From: Sulfuricaulis sp.
GTDB lineage: Bacteria > Pseudomonadota > Gammaproteobacteria > Acidiferrobacterales > Sulfurifustaceae
Assembly (NCBI RefSeq): GCF_024653915.1
Contig: NZ_JANLGY010000020.1
Coordinates: 1-64,000, forward strand
Direction of reading: 5' to 3'
Length of the DNA stretch: 64,000 bases
This document shows, one piece after another, positions 58,262-64,000 of the stretch; within the stretch, counting starts at the first letter, position 1, and every line of letters starts with the position of its first letter. Position numbers and translations under genes: made by a program. The notes under the pieces were generated by a model. That model did no database searches. It saw only the letters and a list, made by a program, of their open reading frames with translations, and was not told the origin of the DNA.

Positions 58262-58624
58262 TCATGCCTTGAGCTTTTGTTCCACGAGCTGCTTCAGTTC
58301 CTCGAGCGAGGCGCAACGGTTGATTTCCTCTCGGGTAATCCACTCTTGCAGGCCGTTTTCAGCTTTGCGGAATATCGCCGGCAGCTTTGGATCACGCAGA
58401 CCATAGCGCTGTGCCAGTTCGTCCCGGTGCAGGAATTCCACCGGCACAGCGATCCCGGCGACGAAGTTTTTCCATTCGTCGCGCATGCTGAAGGTGGAGT
58501 GCGTGATCGCGCAGAGATTGCAGGAATAGGTTTTCGGCGAGACGATCTTGTGACCGATATCAAGCAGCGCGCTTACGAATCCGCTGTCGGCGTTATATAC
58601 GAAAACGAGGGTTGGTTGTCTCAT
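58262..58624 (-). CDS. Conserved hypothetical protein with CxxC motif
   Basis: 120 residues. The segment YSCNLCAITHSTFSMRDEWK contains CNLC and a following His, a possible metal site or redox pair. The N-terminus LVFVYNADSGFVSALLDIGH and C-terminal helix EEINRCASLEELKQLVEQKL are conserved-looking. I recognise the pattern as a widespread small family without assigned function. No signal peptide. Confidence 0.7.
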   Translation of the reverse strand: MRQPTLVFVYNADSGFVSALLDIGHKIVSPKTYSCNLCAITHSTFSMRDEWKNFVAGIAVPVEFLHRDELAQRYGLRDPKLPAIFRKAENGLQEWITREEINRCASLEELKQLVEQKLKA

Positions 58625-58693
58625 GGCGAAACCGCCTCCCGCAATTCGACAAATTGTTTAGAGAGCGCCAAGGCCGCTCGCGCGGCCTGACTA

Positions 58694-61012
58694 TTACTCT
58701 TTCACTTCGATCCCCTGTACTTCCTGATATCCCTTGGGCAATCTTGATCCACGCTGGGCGCGTTCGCCTTCGTAAAGCTCGATCTCCTCGCGCGAAACAG
58801 TGAGGTCGCCCTTGCCGGTATGAACCACGAGCGGTTTGCCCTCGCTGAAGACAACCACACCAGCGATGGCTTCCTCGCTCTTGGCGAATTTCGCCGTGGG
58901 TACATTGAGAATCTTGTTGCCCTTGCCCTTGGGCATTTGTGGCAAATCCTTCACCCTGAATACCAGCATCTGGCCAGTGGTCGTGGCTGCCGCGAGGTAA
59001 TCCTTTTTAATATCGGTCACGAGCCGCGGCATGAGTACTTTCGCGCCCTTCGTCGCCTTGAGCACCGTCTTGCCGGCCTTCTTGTTCGCGACCAGATCTT
59101 CGAGCTTGGCGACGAAACCATAACCGGCATCGGTCGCGAGCAGGAACAAGTCCTCGGGGTTGCCCATCATCACGCCGGCCCAGGTTGCACCGGGAGGGGG
59201 ATTCAGGCTGCTCGAAAGCGGCTCGCCATGGCCGCGGGCGGACGGCAGCTTGTGCGCCGGCAATGAATAAGTACGGCCCGTGGAGTCGATGAACACCGCC
59301 AGTTGATTGCTCTTGCCGCGCGCGGCCTGGTGGAATTTATCGCCGGCCTTGTAATCAAGCGTCCTGGGGTCCATCTCGTGGCCCTTGGCGGCGCGCACCC
59401 AGCCCTTCTCGGACAGCACCACGGTAATCGGCTCGGTCGGCAGCAGCGCGGTCTGGTCGATCTGTTGTGCGGCTTCGCGTTCGACGAGCGGCGAACGGCG
59501 TGTATCGCCGAATTCCTTGGCGTCTTCGATGATCTCGTCGCGCACCAGCTGCTTCAGCAGCCGCGCGGATTTGAGCGTTTTTTCGAGGTGGAGGCGCTCG
59601 CGCGTGAGCTCGTCCTGCTCGCCGCGGATTTTCATCTCTTCGAGTTTGGCCAAGTGACGCAACTTGGTCTCAAGTATTGCCTCAGCCTGGATCTCGGTCA
59701 GCTTGAAGCGCTTGATGAGCTTCGGTTTGGGCTCGTCCTCGTGGCGGATGATGCGGATGACCTCGTCCAGATTCAGATAGGCGATCAACAAGCCGTCAAG
59801 GATGTGCAACCGCGCCGTCACGCGATCGAGCCGGTGCGTGAGCCGCCGGCGCACGGTCTCGATGCGGAACTTGATCCACTCCTTGAGCAGGTCCTTGAGG
59901 TTGTACACCCGCGGCCGGCCGTCGAGGCCGATCATGTTCATGTTCACACGGTAGCTGTGCTCGAGATCGGTGGTCGCGAACAGGTGTGACATCAGCTCTA
60001 CCGGGTCGATGCGGTTGGAGCGCGGCATGATCACCAGGCGCGTCGGATTCTCGTGGTCGGATTCGTCGCGCAGGTCCTCGACCATGGGCAGCTTCTTCTG
60101 CTGCATCTGCTGTGCGATTTGCTCGATGACCTTGGAGCCCGACACCTGATATGGCAGTGCCGTGATGACGATGGCGCCGTCCTCGCTTTCCCATTTGGCC
60201 CTGGCGCGGATCGAGCCGTTGCCGGTTTCGTACATCGCGCGGATTTCGCTCTTCGGCGTGATGATCTCGGCCTCGGTTGGATAGTCCGGACCCTTGATGT
60301 GCTTGAACAAGTCCTTGAGGCCGGCGTCCGGCTCCTCGAGCAGGTGCACACAGGCGGCAGCGACTTCGCGCACGTTGTGCGGCGGGATATCAGTCGCCAT
60401 GCCAACGGCGATACCGGTGGTACCGTTCAGTAGCACGTGCGGCAGACGTGCCGGCATGATTTTCGGCTCCTCCAGCGTGCCGTCAAAATTGGGCGTCCAT
60501 TCGACTGTTCCATGTTCGAGCTCGGACAGCAGGATTTGCGCGAAACGCGTGAGTCGCGACTCGGTATAACGCATGGCGGCAAACGACTTGGGATCGTCGG
60601 GCGAGCCCCAGTTGCCCTGGCCATCGATCAGCGGATATCGGTAGCTGAACGGCTGGGCCATGAGCACCATGGCTTCATAACAGGCGGAGTCGCCATGCGG
60701 GTGGAACTTGCCGAGCACGTCGCCCACGGTGCGCGCCGATTTCTTATGCTTGGAGGCGGCGTTGAGGCCCAGTTCCGACATGGCGTAGATGATGCGCCGC
60801 TGTACGGGCTTCAAACCGTCGCAGATGTTCGGCAGCGCGCGGTCAAGAATGACATACATGGAATAATCCAGGTACGCCTTTTCGGTGAAGGCCGCGAGTG
60901 GCAGGCGCTCAATCGAGACGGCGCGTGGACGCGCAATCGGCTGCGCCTTGCCACGCTTGCCAGTGGATTTTTTACTGGCGGTGCTTTCCTTGCTGGAGGT
61001 TTTCTTGGCCAT
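58694..61012 (-). CDS. parC: DNA topoisomerase IV subunit A
   Basis: 772 residues. Type IIA topoisomerase that decatenates daughter chromosomes with ParE. The catalytic tyrosine lies in [14 protein letters not shown] (about residue 151, counted from the Met at 61012). The winged-helix region with [20 protein letters not shown] is intact. The C-terminal beta-pinwheel is present ([20 protein letters not shown] and similar blades). N-terminal residues 1-25 are Ser/Lys-rich. Its start overlaps the SRPBCC gene stop by one base (TGATG). Confidence 0.97.
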   Translation of the reverse strand: MAKKTSSKESTASKKSTGKRGKAQPIARPRAVSIERLPLAAFTEKAYLDYSMYVILDRALPNICDGLKPVQRRIIYAMSELGLNAASKHKKSARTVGDVLGKFHPHGDSACYEAMVLMAQPFSYRYPLIDGQGNWGSPDDPKSFAAMRYTESRLTRFAQILLSELEHGTVEWTPNFDGTLEEPKIMPARLPHVLLNGTTGIAVGMATDIPPHNVREVAAACVHLLEEPDAGLKDLFKHIKGPDYPTEAEIITPKSEIRAMYETGNGSIRARAKWESEDGAIVITALPYQVSGSKVIEQIAQQMQQKKLPMVEDLRDESDHENPTRLVIMPRSNRIDPVELMSHLFATTDLEHSYRVNMNMIGLDGRPRVYNLKDLLKEWIKFRIETVRRRLTHRLDRVTARLHILDGLLIAYLNLDEVIRIIRHEDEPKPKLIKRFKLTEIQAEAILETKLRHLAKLEEMKIRGEQDELTRERLHLEKTLKSARLLKQLVRDEIIEDAKEFGDTRRSPLVEREAAQQIDQTALLPTEPITVVLSEKGWVRAAKGHEMDPRTLDYKAGDKFHQAARGKSNQLAVFIDSTGRTYSLPAHKLPSARGHGEPLSSSLNPPPGATWAGVMMGNPEDLFLLATDAGYGFVAKLEDLVANKKAGKTVLKATKGAKVLMPRLVTDIKKDYLAAATTTGQMLVFRVKDLPQMPKGKGNKILNVPTAKFAKSEEAIAGVVVFSEGKPLVVHTGKGDLTVSREEIELYEGERAQRGSRLPKGYQEVQGIEVKE

Positions 61013-61449
61013 CAGCGTTTCGCTTCGGCGGTTCGTTTCAACGCCAGATTCATCAGGCTGAATGCCTTAAGTGTTTTCTTGTTAATAAAAGGCATTATCA
61101 GTGATGCAAGCACGCCGGAGAAGTGCTCGCGCTGGATGAAGCGCACACCGTCTACGCCATTCGGGATGATGAAAAATGCCTGTTCGCGATCGAAAATCCC
61201 TTCGAGCACGCGCCGACGACGCCAGCGCAGTTCGGTGGCGGGGATGGCCTTCACCACGCGCGCCGTAAACTGCGAAGGATGTCCGCCCGGATAGCGCTCC
61301 TGAATTTTCAGGCGCTGACCCGGCACCGGTGGACCGTATATGGAAACCAGAAACGGGTTCCAGTGCGGGTAAGCGTTAAAATCGGTCAGCACGCGCCAAA
61401 CAATTTCCGCCGACGTGGCAACGTCAATGGCAGTCTTGATGGTTGGCAT
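61012..61449 (-). CDS. SRPBCC domain protein
   Basis: 145 residues with a START/polyketide cyclase-like fold: [20 protein letters not shown], then [16 protein letters not shown]. Such domains hold a hydrophobic ligand. No catalytic residue can be assigned. Its start overlaps the parE stop (TAATG), and its stop overlaps the parC start, so it is translated within the topoisomerase IV operon. A functional link to ParCE is not known to me. Confidence 0.85.
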   Translation of the reverse strand: MPTIKTAIDVATSAEIVWRVLTDFNAYPHWNPFLVSIYGPPVPGQRLKIQERYPGGHPSQFTARVVKAIPATELRWRRRRVLEGIFDREQAFFIIPNGVDGVRFIQREHFSGVLASLIMPFINKKTLKAFSLMNLALKRTAEAKR

Positions 61450-63341
61450 TAGATGACCTCTGCCTTGTTACCATTCTTCTCGAGCCAGTTCTTGCGGTCG
61501 GACGCGCGTTTCTTGCCGAGCAGCATGTCGAGCAGCTTGTTGGTGTTGTCGCCGGACTGGATTTCCAGTTGCACCAGACGGCGCGTTTTCGGGTCCATGG
61601 TGGTGACGCGCAGCTGGTCGGGATTCATCTCGCCCAAACCCTTGAAGCGCGTGACCATCGGCTTGGCGCGTGAGCCGCTTGATTCGATACGCTTGAGTAC
61701 TGCCTTTTTCTCTTCATCATCCAGCGCGTAATGAATTTCCTTGCCCGCGTCGATACGGTACAGCGGCGGCATGGCGACGCACACACGGCCGTCCGCCACC
61801 AGCGGCCGGAAGTGACGCACAAACAGCGCGCACAGCAGTGTCGCGATGTGTGCGCCATCGGAATCGGCGTCAGCAAGAATGCAGACCTTGCCGTAACGCA
61901 GGCCTTCGAGATTACTCGAGCCTGGATCGACGCCGAGCGCGACCGCGATATCGTGCACTTCCTGTGAGCCCAGCACCTCGGCCGATTCCACTTCCCAGGT
62001 GTTCAGAATCTTGCCGCGCAGCGGCATGATCGCCTGAAATTCACGGTCGCGCGCCTGTTTGGCCGAACCGCCGGCGGAATCACCCTCCACCAGGAACAGC
62101 TCGGTGCGTGACAAGTCCTGGGCCACGCAATCGGCGAGCTTGCCGGGCAGTGCCGGGCCGGAGCCAATTTTCTTGCGCGCGACCTTTTTATCGGCGCGCT
62201 GGCGCTCCTGAGCGGATTCAATAGCGAGGGCGGCGATCTTCTCGGCATCAGCCACATGATGATTGAGCCACAGGCTGAAGCTGTCTTTGGCCACGCCCTG
62301 CACTAAACCAGCCGCCTCGCGCGAGGTCAGGCGCTCCTTGGTCTGCCCCGAAAACTGGGGATCGCGCAGCTTGAGGGAGAAAACATAACTCGACTTGCCC
62401 CAGATGTCCTCGGGCGCGAGCTTCACGCCGCGCGGCAACAGATCGCGGAACTCGCAAAATTCGCGCATGGCATCGGTGAGGCCGGCGCGGAAACCGTTGA
62501 TATGCGTGCCATCCTGCGTGGTCGGAATGAGATTGACATAGCTCTCCATGATCGGCTCACCGCCCGCCGGTAGCCACACGATGGCCCAGTCCACCTCGCC
62601 GTCATCGCCTTTCTGGTGACCGACAAAGGGTTCAGCCGGCAAATATTCCCAACCCTCAATCTGAGTTTTCAGATAATCCTTGAGGCCGTCTTCGTAATGC
62701 CACTCTTCGTTGTCCTTGGCATCGGACTCGTGGGTAAAGCTGATGTAGAGGCCCGGACACAGTACCGCCTTGGCGCGCAACACATGCTTCAGGCGCGGGA
62801 CGTGGAATTTCACCGTGTCGAAGAACTGGGCATCAGGCCAGAAGCGAATGATGCTGCCGGTGACGCCTTTTTCCGCCTTGCCGACCGCCTTCAATTCCGA
62901 GGTCTTCTGTCCGTCGGCATAGGACATGCGGTATTCCTTGCCGTCACGCCGCACCGTGACTTCGAGTTTGTGCGACAGGGCATTCACCACGGACACGCCC
63001 ACACCATGCAGGCCGCCGGAATAGGTGTAGTTCTTGTTCGAGAATTTTCCGCCCGCGTGCAGGCGCGTGAGAATCACCTCGACGCCCGACACGCCCTCTT
63101 CCTTGTGCTTGTCCACCGGCATGCCGCGGCCGTTGTCCGCGACCGAGACCGAACCGTCGACATGCAAAGTGACGTCTACCGCGCTGCAATGGCCGGCGAT
63201 GGCCTCGTCCACGCTGTTGTCGACTACTTCCTGGGCGAGATGGTTAGGCCGGTCCGTCTGGGTGTACATGCCCGGACGGCGACGCACCGGCTCGAGTCCG
63301 GTCAGGACTTCAATCGCAGAGGAATCGTAGGCGGTGCTCAT
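61449..63341 (-). CDS. parE: DNA topoisomerase IV subunit B
   Basis: 630 residues. The GHKL ATPase part contains VVDNSVDEAIAGH, VADNGRGMPVDKHKEEG and GGLHGVGVSVVNAL. The TOPRIM domain contains LVEGDSAGGSAKQARDREFQ and the metal-binding ADADSDGAHI. The N-terminus IEVLTGLEPVRRRPGMYTQT is typical of ParE. It supplies ATP-driven strand capture for ParC. Confidence 0.97.
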   Translation of the reverse strand: MSTAYDSSAIEVLTGLEPVRRRPGMYTQTDRPNHLAQEVVDNSVDEAIAGHCSAVDVTLHVDGSVSVADNGRGMPVDKHKEEGVSGVEVILTRLHAGGKFSNKNYTYSGGLHGVGVSVVNALSHKLEVTVRRDGKEYRMSYADGQKTSELKAVGKAEKGVTGSIIRFWPDAQFFDTVKFHVPRLKHVLRAKAVLCPGLYISFTHESDAKDNEEWHYEDGLKDYLKTQIEGWEYLPAEPFVGHQKGDDGEVDWAIVWLPAGGEPIMESYVNLIPTTQDGTHINGFRAGLTDAMREFCEFRDLLPRGVKLAPEDIWGKSSYVFSLKLRDPQFSGQTKERLTSREAAGLVQGVAKDSFSLWLNHHVADAEKIAALAIESAQERQRADKKVARKKIGSGPALPGKLADCVAQDLSRTELFLVEGDSAGGSAKQARDREFQAIMPLRGKILNTWEVESAEVLGSQEVHDIAVALGVDPGSSNLEGLRYGKVCILADADSDGAHIATLLCALFVRHFRPLVADGRVCVAMPPLYRIDAGKEIHYALDDEEKKAVLKRIESSGSRAKPMVTRFKGLGEMNPDQLRVTTMDPKTRRLVQLEIQSGDNTNKLLDMLLGKKRASDRKNWLEKNGNKAEVI

Positions 63342-63382
63342 GGACGGTCAGATAATCATGAAATGAACAAAGTTCATCGGCA

Positions 63383-63952
63383 TTACTGGGTCAACAGGCG
63401 CACGAGATCTTCGGGCGCCCGGGCAGATGCATGCGTGTCGCACATATAATGACGGTAAAGATGATAACGGAATGCGTTTATCGCAGGCTGTGGAATTCTT
63501 CGCCACGCCGCCTCTTTAACCGGCGTGAAAACATGCTCCGGGCTTCCAAAAGCATAGGTCTTGTATTCCCGGGTTTCACAGCGCAGACCGTCATAGAAAA
63601 CACTGCGCGCACCGGAGGGGCTTTCTACCACGAGCGAAAACCGGGCGACGCGATCGACACCGCGCGAAAGAGACGCACGGTCAATATAAATTTTAAGGTT
63701 GTCTGTGGCCGGTAAGGGCACCGCCAGGAGGTCCTGGTCCTTCGGATAAGGCGGGAGGATTATCTCGCTTTCCTTCCACTTCTCCACCAGGCTTTCATCG
63801 AAATCGAATTGCTCCGGTCCAGTTCCGTATTGATCGCGCTTGGCATGGAGTGGATGAATGGCGGCGAACAACGCCAAGGACAGCAGCAGACGACCGAAGA
63901 AAAATCTTTTCCCTCCGATACGACGGACAATAAAACGAGTGGCTCCTTGCAT
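63383..63952 (-). CDS. CNP1-like family exported protein
   Basis: 189 residues from the ATG at 63952; a GTG at 63988 is less likely. A signal peptide (GRLLLSLALFAAIHPLHAKR) is followed by the CNP1-like domain: WKESEIILPPYPKDQDLLAV, VESPSGARSVFYDGLRCETR and WRRIPQPAINAFRYHLYRHY. The family is found in beta- and gammaproteobacteria and has no established function. A TATACT box lies just before the ATG, compatible with a very short leader. Confidence 0.8.
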   Translation of the reverse strand: MQGATRFIVRRIGGKRFFFGRLLLSLALFAAIHPLHAKRDQYGTGPEQFDFDESLVEKWKESEIILPPYPKDQDLLAVPLPATDNLKIYIDRASLSRGVDRVARFSLVVESPSGARSVFYDGLRCETREYKTYAFGSPEHVFTPVKEAAWRRIPQPAINAFRYHLYRHYMCDTHASARAPEDLVRLLTQ

Positions 63953-64000
63953 CGGGCGCGCAGTATACAGCAGATGTGCGTCGTGCACGAGGAATCACCC

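Overview
The window is a chromosomal segment of a moderately GC-rich gammaproteobacterium. The gene orders lptG-lptF / pepA-holC-valS, truA-trpF-trpB-trpA-accD-folC-dedD-cvpA-purF-metZ and parE-parC are typical of free-living Gammaproteobacteria. The ilvB-ilvH-ilvC-psd-pssA-leuA run and a tandem thioredoxin protein would suit a sulfur-oxidising, Acidiferrobacterales/Ectothiorhodospira-like lineage. That placement is an inference from gene order; no rRNA gene is present.

Layout. Positions 1-1160 hold two nested REP-associated (Y1) transposase copies, one intact and one broken. 1150-6590 has a glycosyltransferase, a methyltransferase, a two-domain thioredoxin lipid-export neighbour and lptF/lptG. 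6748-14345 has pepA-holC, a long acidic low-complexity protein, valS and an FKBP isomerase. 14356-17157 carries a Cys-rich protein with an Xre/MbcA/ParS-type partner, prfC and a cold-shock gene. 17349-22826 is a looser accessory zone with a decayed cnoX (ybbN) pseudogene, a Sel1 protein, a cNMP-domain-like protein, a nitroreductase and a PDC sensor protein. 22892-26653 has a Nudix hydrolase, an M48 lipoprotein protease, rimI and a family-4 uracil-DNA glycosylase interrupted by an intein. 26679-33411 is the branched-chain amino acid / phosphatidylethanolamine cluster. 33547-40295 has cysS, gltX, ppiB, lpxH, a lipoprotein, glycerate kinase and a phosphatase-like protein. 40460-44758 is mmsA plus a lutABC-type lactate oxidation cluster. 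44812-57478 is the metZ...truA biosynthetic superoperon. 57551-63952 has a DUF599 protein, parC-SRPBCC-parE and a CNP1-like protein.

How it works together. Most of the DNA is core metabolism in tight operons with ATGA, TAATG or TGATG overlaps. Regulation can be read directly in places: a SAM-II-like riboswitch with promoter and terminator in front of metZ, a leader peptide ending in three Leu CTG codons in front of leuA, and a promoter followed by a terminator-like hairpin in front of ilvB. Terminators lie after csp and purF.

Most unusual content: (1) a 51-bp element inserted in frame, as exactly 17 codons, in both cysS and trpF; (2) the intein in the uracil-DNA glycosylase, whose +1 Cys is a predicted iron-sulfur ligand; (3) an AT-rich membrane-anchored Mrr-type nuclease gene dropped between purF and metZ; (4) a Rieske-flavodoxin fusion between truA and trpF; (5) several families of intergenic palindromes built from about 9-nt units, two copies of which bracket folC; (6) a cnoX pseudogene whose start codon appears to have changed from ATG to ACG.
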